A stretch of 64,000 bases of DNA. Source: [Clostridium] celerecrescens 18A. Lineage in GTDB: Bacteria > Bacillota > Clostridia > Lachnospirales > Lachnospiraceae. The notes beneath the pieces are model-generated. The model searched no databases. It was not told the origin of the DNA and was given only the letters and a program-made list of their open reading frames with translations. Position 1 is the stretch's first letter; every line of letters begins with the position of its first letter. Positions 46,251 through 54,566 of this stretch are shown piece by piece. Position numbers and translations under genes: made by a program. The stretch spans positions 2,852,001-2,916,000 of the forward strand of contig NZ_PGET01000001.1 in the NCBI RefSeq assembly GCF_002797975.1, written 5' to 3'.

Positions 46251-46310
46251 AATGTTAACGTTTTCATTTTATTACAACTACATACTAGCAAATAGTTGTG
46301 CATTTTGCAA
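46251..46310 (-). promoter_or_regulatory. Promoter and operator of the binding-protein operon
   Basis: Minus strand TTGCAA (46310-46305), 17-bp spacer, TAGTAT (46287-46282). Downstream, TGTTAACGTTTTCA (46253-46266, plus-strand reading) is a LacI/CcpA-type palindrome around a central CG, placed to block this promoter. It is one mismatch from the CcpA cre consensus TGWAAACGNTWNCA, so both the local LacI protein and CcpA are candidate binders. Confidence 0.75.
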
Positions 46311-46361
46311 GCTTTTTTTTAATTTATATATTATTTTTAATCGATTTTGATCATTTTAATT

Positions 46362-46425
46362 TTATAAACGTTTTCATTTTTAGCCATTTTCCTGCCTTGA
46401 AAGTGATTTTCAGATATGATATAAT
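46362..46425 (+). promoter_or_regulatory. Promoter and operator of the divergent lacI gene
   Basis: Plus strand TTGAAA (46397-46402), 17-bp spacer, TATAAT (46420-46425). Upstream, TATAAACGTTTTCA (46364-46377) shares AACGTTTTCATTTT with the site at 46251-46270. The two copies, about 110 bp apart, could be bridged by a tetrameric or looping regulator. Confidence 0.8.
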
Positions 46426-46463
46426 GAAAAAAGTACAAATATTTTCATAAGAAGGGATTAAAA

Positions 46464-47483
46464 ATGAAAACCATAAAAGATGTAGCAGCTTACTCTGGCG
46501 TATCTTTAACCACTGTATCCCGAGTAGTTAATGGCTCTGATAAAGTCTCTCCCAAAACCAAAGCCAAGGTTGACCAGGCCATAAAGGAACTGGGATATTT
46601 TCCTAATAATGCAGCCCGCTCACTGGTAAAGAAGCATACAGATTCCATTGCTATCCTGCTGCGTAATATACATGATCCTTTTTTCACCGATCTTATTCGT
46701 GGCATTGAGGACGCCTCCGCTCTCCTTGGGCGTAACGTCATATTTTGCAGTCCGGGAAGAGATGAGAAAGTCAGGGACCGCTATATCGAATACCTGACAA
46801 ACGGTATTTCAGACGCCATCATCTTATACGGTTCACTTTTTTCAGACAAAGCAATGATTGAGCATCTGCAAGAAGTGGGATTTCCCTTTCTGTTGATTGA
46901 AAATAACTTTCAGATGATGCCGGTTAACCAGTTCCTTATTGATAATGTAACCGGAGCAAAGGATGCGGTGAATTATTTAATCAGACATAATCATAAGCGA
47001 ATCGCCCATGTGATGGGCAACCCAAATAAAAAAGTCATCCTGGAGCGTTTCAGCGGCTACATGGAGACCATGCAGGACAACGGTCTGCTGATCCAGGATT
47101 ATTATATCCAGAATACCCTTAATGACTCCTCACTCTCCCTGCCCAATTTCAGGGAAATGATGGCCCATCCAGAAGGCGAACGGCCCACCGCTATTTTCTG
47201 CAGCAATGACAAGATTGCCATGCAGGTAATCAACGAGCTGCAGCAGTCTGGCTTTAAGGTGCCTGAAGATGTTTCTGTCGTAGGTTTTGACAATCTGATT
47301 ACATACGGCTTTTCCTACCGGGGACCGCGGATCACCAGCATTCAACAGCCTTTGTATCAGATTGGGTATGACAGCATCCTGTCCATAGATGGGATGCTTC
47401 AGGGCAGTATCACAACTCCTATTAACAAATTTTATCAGACTACTTTGGAGGAACATGAGACAGTGTGCTTTTGCCCGGAATAA
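46464..47483 (+). CDS. LacI-family regulator, divergent from the binding-protein operon
   Basis: 339 residues. HTH TIKDVAAYSGVSLTTVSRVVN, hinge NNAARSLV, then a PBP-like sensor domain with PTAIFCSNDKIAMQVINEL and VVGFDNLITYG. AAGAAGGG precedes the ATG. It faces away from the transporter operon it presumably controls, through the paired AACGTTTTCA sites between them. Its ligand is probably an intermediate of the uronate/beta-glucoside pathway. Confidence 0.93.
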   Translation: MKTIKDVAAYSGVSLTTVSRVVNGSDKVSPKTKAKVDQAIKELGYFPNNAARSLVKKHTDSIAILLRNIHDPFFTDLIRGIEDASALLGRNVIFCSPGRDEKVRDRYIEYLTNGISDAIILYGSLFSDKAMIEHLQEVGFPFLLIENNFQMMPVNQFLIDNVTGAKDAVNYLIRHNHKRIAHVMGNPNKKVILERFSGYMETMQDNGLLIQDYYIQNTLNDSSLSLPNFREMMAHPEGERPTAIFCSNDKIAMQVINELQQSGFKVPEDVSVVGFDNLITYGFSYRGPRITSIQQPLYQIGYDSILSIDGMLQGSITTPINKFYQTTLEEHETVCFCPE

Positions 47484-47504
47484 TGATATTATTCAGCCAA
47501 CACC

Positions 47505-47570
47505 AGGGCATGCATTTTCATCTAGTTTCTGAATTATTGGATTCAAACTCCAGTGTTTTCAACATGCCCT
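47505..47570 (+). terminator. Inverted repeat after lacI
   Basis: AGGGCATG (47505-47512) pairs with CATGCCCT (47563-47570) across a 50-nt loop. Weak terminator candidate, no U-run. The rest of the 200-bp gap to 47687 shows nothing else. Confidence 0.35.
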
Positions 47571-47686
47571 TGGGTTGCCAGAAATTTATTGCTTATTAAT
47601 CCAACTATATTTTGGTATCAATACCATTTTCAATTGCTAATTTACATTGGCAGTATCTTATATTTCGATCCTACTGGCTGGATTGC

Positions 47687-48229
47687 TTAATCTACAAGTA
47701 TCCTGCGTTTTTCCTTCCTGATGCTTATGCCCTTTTCCTCACCCTTCTGTATGTCATCAATTAAGGAACACATGGATTGGTAAACAGACAGGTTATCCAT
47801 TGCTTTATCCCATCCGCCTCCACTCCGGTGTCTGGCATAGGCAGTTAAGGCTTGGGCCGGTACTGCTCCTGGCTGGCTTAAGCACAGATACGCAAATGAC
47901 CGGTCCTCAGGTTGACTGTTCCCACTTTCCAGAACAGTTCTGGCAAAATATCTGGTAACTGCAAGAGCCATACTTCCTCCTCCCAGACCTCCCCAGCTCC
48001 CATAAATCAGATTGATGGTATCATACTCGGTTATCATGTCTGAAAAGCCTTTGTACTGACTCCTTAACTGCGCCCCTTTCCTTAAATGAAAACGGCAGAG
48101 TTCAAATTCATCTTCGTCTTTTGCTTCATTTTGATCCAGTAAAAGCATTGTACGGTACGCGATATAATCAGGAGAAGACCGGTCAATCTCTGCTTTTATT
48201 TTCAAAATACTCTCAGGAGCAATTGGCAC
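47687..48229 (-). pseudogene. Unknown protein, probably 5'-truncated
   Basis: An open frame of about 180 codons. Its inside is protein-like (LCRFHLRKGAQLRSQYKGF, NLIYGSWGGLGGGSMALAVTR, AYLCLSQPGAVPAQALTAYA) but belongs to no family recognised here. The only start is a GTG (48229) with no ribosome site, and its first eight or so codons are the antisense of a conserved part of the XRE gene (YSQEQLA). The true 5' end has therefore probably been lost at the junction near 48210. Confidence 0.5.
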
Positions 48230-48525
48230 AAAAGATCAATAAAAGTAAATCGCTGATAAGCAAATACGAAAACAATCAAAAATTGCCTACCTTAGAGACA
48301 TTAATTGATTTATCTATTTTTGATGTAAGCCTGGATTTTCTGGCAGGAAAAGAAAAAGGGAAAACAATTATGGTCAATAACTTAACTGCCAGTCAGATCG
48401 ATATCATAAATGCATTAATGAAGGAGTTTCATAGCAGTAAACCCAAATATGTAACCAGAGGACTGACTACAAGGCAGCTTGATATTTTCAACGGACTTAT
48501 CATCGAATTTACAAAAATTGAATGA
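48206..48525 (+). pseudogene. XRE-family HTH regulator lacking its N-terminus
   Basis: The frame reads YSQEQLAQKINKSKSLISKY then ENNQKLPTLETLIDLSIFDVSLDFLAG, a clear XRE helix-turn-helix, followed by a short tail with NNLTASQIDIINALMKEF and a diverged second copy, RGLTTRQLDIFNGLIIEF. The first helix (about 15 residues, with the start codon) is missing: upstream of YSQEQ the sequence changes to that of the antisense gene, and no ATG or ribosome site exists. IDLSIFDV also lacks a residue usual here. Inactive remnant, unless an unusual start is used. Confidence 0.6.
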
Positions 48526-48566
48526 CGCAGCGAAAAAGTCTCCCAACCCTTTCACTGCGTCATTCA
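48519..48566 (-). terminator. Terminator of the ydj/ynj-like operon
   Basis: TGAATGACGCAG (48519-48530) pairs perfectly over 12 bp with CTGCGTCATTCA (48555-48566), and GAAA/TTTC extends the stem. On the minus strand ATTTTTG follows. It overlaps the XRE stop codon on the plus strand. Confidence 0.85.
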
Positions 48567-48620
48567 TCGTCTTCACAAACCAATATTCCAAGAATACAAA
48601 GTATCATCTCAAACCCACTG

Positions 48621-49490
48621 CTATTCCATGGGAACCCGCATCCACGCATCATAAATATGATTTTTATACACCTTATCTTCACCAATCACCGGAAGATTGC
48701 ACACACAGTTGCCTTCTTTGGACTCCTGCAAATGCCCCCGTTTCAAATACTCCTCTGAAATCAGCAGCGTTTTTCTCTCATCCACAAACAACTCCGGATG
48801 CATCAGATATACTGCCGCTGTCACATCCCAGTTATAAAATCCACCGATTCCATAGTCCTCCTCATTATACCCAAACCAATAATCCGTCTTCTCCCGAATG
48901 TATGCAGCGGCCCTGTTGTCCAAGCTGAATAAACGTTCCTTATATTCCTCCCTTGTAAACAGCACCTTCAGGCAATGATTCCCTGTGATCACTGAGACAT
49001 TTCTACCTTTCGTAAGCACCGTCCACGTGGCAAATGGATCGCAGGAGAAATTCAGCTCATTCATCACCTTTTTCTCAAACACAAGCGGGCTTGTAATTCC
49101 TCCCATTACCACAATATCCTTTACTTTCTCAAAAAAATGATTGTCCCTTTCATAAGCCCCCCGGAGATTTGTAAGGGAACCGGTTGCAAGAATTGATAAA
49201 GATCCTGCATACTTATCCGCCATCTCTGCAAGGTAATCTGCCGCCTCACTTTTGTATGCTCCACATCTTTCCCCACCCATTTTCACCGGAATATCCTCAC
49301 GTCCCAGGTCCTTTAACATGGTTCGGCAGGTGTTGTATACAATATCCAGCCGGTTATTCCCATAAGTTGCAGTGATTCCATGTACCATCGCTTCCGGGCA
49401 GCCAAGAAGATACATGAGCGCAAGTCCGTCATCCACATCACAGTCCTTCACCCCAAACGTATTGTCACAGTCAAATACTACATGCTTCAT
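48621..49490 (-). CDS. Inosine-uridine preferring nucleoside hydrolase family protein
   Basis: 289 residues. The calcium-binding N-terminal region reads VVFDCDNTFG and then DCDVDDGLALMYLL, a variant of the family D-x-D-x-G-x-D-D-x-x-A; later motifs are ILATGSLTNL, VVMGG and NFSCDPFATWTVL (family N-x-x-x-D-P-x-A), and YNWDVTAAVYL (family H/W-D-x-x-A). Family members hydrolyse the N-glycosidic bond of ribonucleosides. Last gene of the operon, next to the ABC ATPase gene. Its presence suggests a nucleoside-like or ribosylated substrate for the transporter, or a repair role. Confidence 0.88.
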   Translation of the reverse strand: MKHVVFDCDNTFGVKDCDVDDGLALMYLLGCPEAMVHGITATYGNNRLDIVYNTCRTMLKDLGREDIPVKMGGERCGAYKSEAADYLAEMADKYAGSLSILATGSLTNLRGAYERDNHFFEKVKDIVVMGGITSPLVFEKKVMNELNFSCDPFATWTVLTKGRNVSVITGNHCLKVLFTREEYKERLFSLDNRAAAYIREKTDYWFGYNEEDYGIGGFYNWDVTAAVYLMHPELFVDERKTLLISEEYLKRGHLQESKEGNCVCNLPVIGEDKVYKNHIYDAWMRVPME

Positions 49491-49496
49491 CTGATT

Positions 49497-50519
49497 TTAC
49501 GCTCCCTTCCGAAACCAAGTCACTCCGTTTTCCTCGATATAAATACCGGCCCGGTCTCCTTCTACCAGTCCCAGCTTCTCCAGCTCCTGACTAATGACCT
49601 GACTTAATATGATACCTTCCGGAACTTCTATCTTCACTTCCGCCATCTCTCCCATAAATGAGATTCCGGTAATTGTATAGGCTCCTTCTCTTACAAGCTT
49701 TACGGAAAATGGCCGGATCATCGCCTCATAATTCCCGTCTTCCAGCTCTGCACTCATCTCAAACAGTCTGCTGCTGAACCTGTGGTTTTCCATTCTTCCC
49801 TTCACATAGTTCACCCTGCCGAAATATTCCGCCACTGCCTTTGAAACCGGATGACGGAACATATTCCTTGGCGTGTCGTACTGTAAAATCCGTCCCTCAC
49901 TCATGAGCGCAATCCTGTCAGACATCTGCATCGCTTCTCTTTTCTCATGGGTCACAAGAATCGTGGTAATCTTCCGCTCACGGTGAAGCTTCTTCACAAG
50001 ATTTCCCATCTCCAGCCTTAAGCACTCATCCAGTCCTGAAAACGGTTCATCCAAAAGCAGCACTCTTGGATTTGCAGCAAGGGCTCTTGCCAGCGCAACT
50101 CTCTGCATCTGTCCCCCGGACATTTCTTTTATTTTCCGTTTCTCAAATCCCGTAAGCTGTACTTCCTCCAGCAGCTTTTTCACCGTTTTCTTCCGAACAT
50201 CTTTCGGCACTTTTTGAAGCTCCATGGGAAATGCAATGTTTTGTTCCACAGTCAAGTGGGGAAATAGTCTTAAATCCTGAAATACGATGACCGTCCCTCT
50301 TTTCTCAGGCGGAATCCCAACAACCGATGCATTCTGGATCCGTATATCACCCTGTTGGATTTCCAGAAGTCCCGCTATGCATTTCAAAAGTGTTGTCTTC
50401 CCACACCCGGATGCACCAAGAAGCGAGAGGAATTCCCCTTCCCGTATATTAAGGCTGATCCCATGAAGAATCTCTTTTTTCTGCAGTACTACTTTTAAAT
50501 TTTCAACCATAAGGCTCAT
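49497..50519 (-). CDS. ABC transporter ATP-binding protein (PotA/FbpC-like, YnjD-like)
   Basis: 340 residues. Walker A GASGCGKTTLL (about 34-44), Q-loop VFQDLRLFPH, signature MSGGQMQRVALARAL, Walker B VLLLDEPFSGLD, switch His in LVTHEKREA; C-terminal beta domain (about 235-340) of the TOBE type. It powers the importer made of the two permeases and YnjB-like binding protein upstream. E. coli YnjD, as recalled, is shorter and lacks the long C-terminal domain. Confidence 0.9.
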   Translation of the reverse strand: MSLMVENLKVVLQKKEILHGISLNIREGEFLSLLGASGCGKTTLLKCIAGLLEIQQGDIRIQNASVVGIPPEKRGTVIVFQDLRLFPHLTVEQNIAFPMELQKVPKDVRKKTVKKLLEEVQLTGFEKRKIKEMSGGQMQRVALARALAANPRVLLLDEPFSGLDECLRLEMGNLVKKLHRERKITTILVTHEKREAMQMSDRIALMSEGRILQYDTPRNMFRHPVSKAVAEYFGRVNYVKGRMENHRFSSRLFEMSAELEDGNYEAMIRPFSVKLVREGAYTITGISFMGEMAEVKIEVPEGIILSQVISQELEKLGLVEGDRAGIYIEENGVTWFRKGA

Positions 50520-50548
50520 TGTTTATCTCACCCTTTTCTCTAGTCATC

Positions 50549-51370
50549 TTATTCCGATGTATAAAATTCTCCGCCTCCATGTTTCATAAAACGGCATGCC
50601 GCCCATTCAAACACTCCAAACACGAGCAATGTCACGCCTAGAAACAGGGTACTGTAAATACAGGCAATGTTTCTATTTCCGCTTTGCAGATAAGGAACCA
50701 TAAGGATCGTAAAGGTTTTTACATTTCCCCCTCCTATCATCAGCGTGAGAAAATACTGACTGAAGGAAACGATATAGGACATGCTCACCGCCGAAAGAAT
50801 CACAGGCATTAACATCGGCAGAGACGTTTTGTAAAAGGCTTGAAAAGGAGAGGCTCCCAGGACTCTGGCCTGTTCTTCCAGCCTGCTGCCAACAGCCGCC
50901 GTCCCATCCATGATGAGGCGCACCGCATAAGGGAGTGAACAGATCAGATGAGCAATGATGACTCCTGTAATCCTGTTGTTTAAGCCCATTTTAATAAACG
51001 TAATCTGTATCCCCATTGCAAATACGGTGGCAGGAACCATAAATGGAAGGATCGTAAAAAAATACACCATCTGTTTTCCAGGGAATCGGTAAAACAGTAT
51101 AGCTCTCGCCGTCATAATGCCGATCACCGCAGATAAGGCTGCTACAACCGAGGAAATAAAAATGCTTGACCAGAGGATTTTTAAAAGCTCCTTTTTTCTT
51201 CCTGCTATCTCTAAAACCGCTCTCCCTGAAAACACCTGAGGCACCAGATCCGGCCATGTCCACCGCTCCGTGAAAATCCATAGAAACAGAGTGGCAGCCG
51301 GAATAAGAATGGCAGCCAGCATAATGAACCGTGTCATACTTATAAATATTGACTTTCTTTTTTTCTTCAT
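50549..51370 (-). CDS. ABC transporter permease (second half of a YnjC-like channel)
   Basis: 273 residues, six helices, with the inner-membrane component motif EEQARVLGASPFQAFYKTSLPMLMP. It lies 3 bp after the other permease. E. coli YnjC is one protein of about 511 residues with two such halves; here each half is a separate gene. Confidence 0.88.
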   Translation of the reverse strand: MKKKRKSIFISMTRFIMLAAILIPAATLFLWIFTERWTWPDLVPQVFSGRAVLEIAGRKKELLKILWSSIFISSVVAALSAVIGIMTARAILFYRFPGKQMVYFFTILPFMVPATVFAMGIQITFIKMGLNNRITGVIIAHLICSLPYAVRLIMDGTAAVGSRLEEQARVLGASPFQAFYKTSLPMLMPVILSAVSMSYIVSFSQYFLTLMIGGGNVKTFTILMVPYLQSGNRNIACIYSTLFLGVTLLVFGVFEWAACRFMKHGGGEFYTSE

Positions 51371-51373
51371 GGT

Positions 51374-52243
51374 CTATTGTTCTTCCGTTAAACATTTCAC
51401 ATTTTTCCGAATCATCAAAAAATATAACAGAGCACTGATAAGGGAGATTATAATAATAATTCCATTTAAAGCCATGGCATAAGGCCGGTGTCTTAAATCC
51501 GGATGAATATACTCATGATACGCAAGAACCGGCAATGCTTTGGGAACCGTGGCCCCAAGCAAAAGGGGAAGCTCATATGCACCCAGGGAGAATACAAAAA
51601 TAATCAAAAATCCGCTTATAATTGTATTTCTGCACAAGGGCAGCGTCACCCTCCAGAACACCGTCCACGTTTTCGCTCCAAGGTTCGTCGCCGCTTCTCC
51701 AAGACTTCCGTTTATATTAGCCATCAGTGCGATGATGAAATAAATAATAAAGGGAATTTCCTTCCACAGATATGCCATGATGATTCCTAACCCGTGAGAA
51801 TCATAGATAAGCATTGGAAACTGTTGCTGTTCCTGTATCATGCCAAGCGCATAGGCAGCCCTGGCCAGGATTCCATTCCTGGAAAAAATATTGATAATAA
51901 AAAGCGCCGCAACCACATGAGGCACGATGATCGGAAGCTGGATGATACGCATAACTGCTCCCTGAGTTTTCTTTCCCATGATGCATACGCCGCAAAAAAA
52001 TACTCCGCCTGCCGTTGCAAGAGCCGATGAAAGCAGTGCAATCCTAAGGCTGTACAGCACCGATCTCATCATATCCGGCCGTGACAGAACCTCCTTATAA
52101 TAAAAAAGCGTTGGCTTCTTTAACCCAAAAGCTGGAATTACCCCTAAGCTTTGGGTAATTCCAGTTACTAATCCAATCATAAACAAAATGGTAAGCAATA
52201 TTTGGGGAGCCAAAAGCAAGTATGGCATCAGCTTATCTTTCAT
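51374..52243 (-). CDS. ABC transporter permease (first half of a YnjC-like channel)
   Basis: 289 residues from the ATG at 52243, which overlaps the stop of the binding-protein gene (TAATG). Six helices; EAA-type loop LGEAATNLGAKTWTVFWRVTLPLCRN. AGGA lies 5 nt upstream. Works with 50549-51370 as a heterodimeric channel. Confidence 0.88.
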   Translation of the reverse strand: MKDKLMPYLLLAPQILLTILFMIGLVTGITQSLGVIPAFGLKKPTLFYYKEVLSRPDMMRSVLYSLRIALLSSALATAGGVFFCGVCIMGKKTQGAVMRIIQLPIIVPHVVAALFIINIFSRNGILARAAYALGMIQEQQQFPMLIYDSHGLGIIMAYLWKEIPFIIYFIIALMANINGSLGEAATNLGAKTWTVFWRVTLPLCRNTIISGFLIIFVFSLGAYELPLLLGATVPKALPVLAYHEYIHPDLRHRPYAMALNGIIIIISLISALLYFLMIRKNVKCLTEEQ

Positions 52244-53487
52244 TATTTTCCTGCCACTTCTTCTGTCCATATTTCTTCAATAATGGGAACCAGCTCAGCC
52301 GGCATTTCCGGAAGACGTTTTGATAACAGCTCATCCTGGGGAATCGTTCCCTTTCCAAGCTCCACCTCATCAAATGATGCTTTCTGTTCCTTTGAAAGCT
52401 TTGAATTGTCAAGAACCGGGATGACCTTCAATGTATCATAACGGTCTGCCTGGATTTCCGGAGACAGCATTTCATTGATTGCCACCATTGCTCCTGTCTT
52501 ATTCCCGGAATTTGCTGCAATGGCCATAAAGTTGGTATTTCCGATGGTCCCTTTCTCAAACTGGAACGACTGTGTTGTCTGTGTAAATGCTCCGTCCGCG
52601 ATCTTGACAGCAGTTCCGTAGGCATCATATGTCATGCTCAGCACAACCTCTCCGTCTGAAAACATATTGTCCAGGGTCGTTGAGGAATCCGGGAAAGTTT
52701 TTCCTTCATTCCATAAGTACGGATTCAGCTCCCTTAAGTATGTCATTGCAGGTTCCACAGCAGTTTTTACCGTTTCCTTATCCCCTTTCATATCCAGAAA
52801 CTGTTCGTATCCGCAGATCTCATAGATCATATTTCTGACAAACGCACTTCCTGTAAAATCCGGAAGCGCCGGATAAGTCACCTTTCCAGGATACTTCCGG
52901 ACAAACTCCTTAAAGTCTTCAGCGCTTTTGGGCATGTCCGGAGTTACAGCCGTATCCGCAATCATAACGATCTGCGCTTTTCCATAAGGAGCTTCAAATC
53001 CCTCAATGGGGTACGCAAAATCAAGCGTTACATCTTCGGACGTTGCATCTACATAATCCTGAAAATTGGGAAGTTTATCCACGAAAGGCCCATAGAGCAT
53101 ATTGTTTTCTTTTGCAGAACGGAAATTTTCTCCATTGATCCAGATCATGTCAATGCTTCCGTCCTTTTCGCCTGCCTGGATTTCTCCTGACAATTGGCTT
53201 AACACCTGATCAATATCCATTGGAACACGTTCCATGGTAATGTCATACTTTTCCTTCATTACCGGTGCGAAGGTATTGTCCAGCCATTCATTCAGCTTCT
53301 CATCTCCGCCCCATCCATAAAATGTAACGGTAGTGCCCTTTGCTTCCTCCTTCATTCTGACGAAGGACAGCTCCTCTGTTTCTATAGCCGTTTTTTTCTC
53401 TACTTTTTGTCCTTCATTGTTCCCGCAGGCTGTCATGGAAAAAGCTATAACAACCGTCAGAAGCGCTGCCGTAATTCTTTTTTTCAT
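52243..53487 (-). CDS. YnjB-like ABC transporter substrate-binding lipoprotein
   Basis: 414 residues with lipobox FSMTAC (Cys 21). The mature protein begins VTFYGWGGDEKLNEWLDNTF and has MIWINGENFRSAKENNMLYGP, GFEAPYGKAQIVMIAD and NPYLWNEGKTFPDSS, a pattern of the YnjB family (extracellular binding protein type with the W-I-N-G-x-N-F motif). The ligand of YnjB proteins is not established. It follows the double-rhodanese lipoprotein gene by 38 bp. Confidence 0.85.
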   Translation of the reverse strand: MKKRITAALLTVVIAFSMTACGNNEGQKVEKKTAIETEELSFVRMKEEAKGTTVTFYGWGGDEKLNEWLDNTFAPVMKEKYDITMERVPMDIDQVLSQLSGEIQAGEKDGSIDMIWINGENFRSAKENNMLYGPFVDKLPNFQDYVDATSEDVTLDFAYPIEGFEAPYGKAQIVMIADTAVTPDMPKSAEDFKEFVRKYPGKVTYPALPDFTGSAFVRNMIYEICGYEQFLDMKGDKETVKTAVEPAMTYLRELNPYLWNEGKTFPDSSTTLDNMFSDGEVVLSMTYDAYGTAVKIADGAFTQTTQSFQFEKGTIGNTNFMAIAANSGNKTGAMVAINEMLSPEIQADRYDTLKVIPVLDNSKLSKEQKASFDEVELGKGTIPQDELLSKRLPEMPAELVPIIEEIWTEEVAGK

Positions 53488-53525
53488 ATCTTTTCTCCGT
53501 CTTTCACTGCTTTACTGCAGGCTTT

Positions 53526-54428
53526 TTATTTTACAAATGCCGCCTGAACGTCACCGTCTTTTGCCCCGTTTTCAATGATAAACAGATTCTTTTCATCAAA
53601 GCCGGCATCCTTTAACACGGAAATCGCTGTCTTTGCGCATTTATTTCCGCTATAGCATAAGAAATATACCGGTTCTTCCTTATCAAGCTTTTCTGCTGCC
53701 AGTTCATACATTGCCGTCTGTGCATCGGCACTTTCAAAATCTTTTAAATTAACCTGAAGAGAATTTTCCAAATGGCCTCCTGCATATGTATCATTATCAC
53801 GAACATCAACGATCTGGGCATCTTTCTTTGCAATCACATCTGCTGCTTTTGCATACTGCCAGTCTATACTTTCTTCCGCACGGTTTGATGTCAGCGCACC
53901 TTTTTCTTTTGCCAGGGCTTTTGCTCCCCCTTCAACTGTATAGATAAGACCTGCATCGATTCCGGCTTCTTCTAACACCTGCGTAGACTTCTGGGCTCCT
54001 CTTTGCCCGCTGTTGCAGATAATATAGATTTTCTCTCCATCCTTTAAATTTTCTTCCGCATATGCTTTCATCTGATCAGCCAGGGATTCGTCTTCCAGCG
54101 GGAAAATGGGACACCATTCTGAATTGGCAACTCTTCCCGCCCCGTAATTTGACCACTCTCTTACATCAAGGACATGTGTTTTTCCATCAGCCGCTGCTTT
54201 TACTGCATCCCCGGCAGATACAAACTGGTATTCTTCTTTCCCTGTTTTTTCCGCTACTGATGTACTTTCTGCTGCCGCTGTACTCTCTGCTCCCAAAGTG
54301 CTTTCTGCTGCTGTACTTTCCACTGCTGTTGTTTCTTTCTTCTCTGCTCCATTACCAGAGCTGCATCCCGCAATCATGGATACCGTCATTGCTGACACTA
54401 AAACAGCTGATAAAAACTTCTTTTTCAT
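53526..54428 (-). CDS. Two-domain rhodanese (sulfurtransferase) lipoprotein
   Basis: 300 residues, exported and lipid-anchored: lipobox MIAGC (Cys 22), then a low-complexity linker rich in A-E-S-T (residues 30-60, several AEST repeats). Rhodanese domain 1 (about 65-175) has Cys 138 in IICNSGQRG, domain 2 (about 190-295) Cys 258 in FLCYSGNKC. Both domains keep the catalytic cysteine at the head of the six-residue loop, unlike classic rhodaneses where one domain is inactive. AGGAGG precedes the ATG. It probably carries sulfur (or selenium) as persulfide on the outer face of the membrane, beside the importer. Confidence 0.9.
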   Translation of the reverse strand: MKKKFLSAVLVSAMTVSMIAGCSSGNGAEKKETTAVESTAAESTLGAESTAAAESTSVAEKTGKEEYQFVSAGDAVKAAADGKTHVLDVREWSNYGAGRVANSEWCPIFPLEDESLADQMKAYAEENLKDGEKIYIICNSGQRGAQKSTQVLEEAGIDAGLIYTVEGGAKALAKEKGALTSNRAEESIDWQYAKAADVIAKKDAQIVDVRDNDTYAGGHLENSLQVNLKDFESADAQTAMYELAAEKLDKEEPVYFLCYSGNKCAKTAISVLKDAGFDEKNLFIIENGAKDGDVQAAFVK

Positions 54429-54449
54429 TGTATTTCCTCCTTGGTTTTC

Positions 54450-54492
54450 CGGTGCTAGTATATTTTTTCAGCACCGTGATATGGTGATTATA
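54450..54492 (-). promoter_or_regulatory. Internal promoter and hairpin before the rhodanese-ABC half of the operon
   Basis: The 138-bp gap before the rhodanese gene holds a TATAAT (54492-54487) on the minus strand, with a weak TTAAAT -35 at 16 bp, then a 7-bp hairpin CGGTGCT/AGCACCG (54450-54476). It could restart transcription for the ABC half of the operon, or mark a leader structure. Confidence 0.45.
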
Positions 54493-54566
54493 AAGGCTTT
54501 TCCACTTCATTTAAGCAGAATCGCCATAGTTACCGATTATTTCATTTCATATATTATAGGTGTTTT

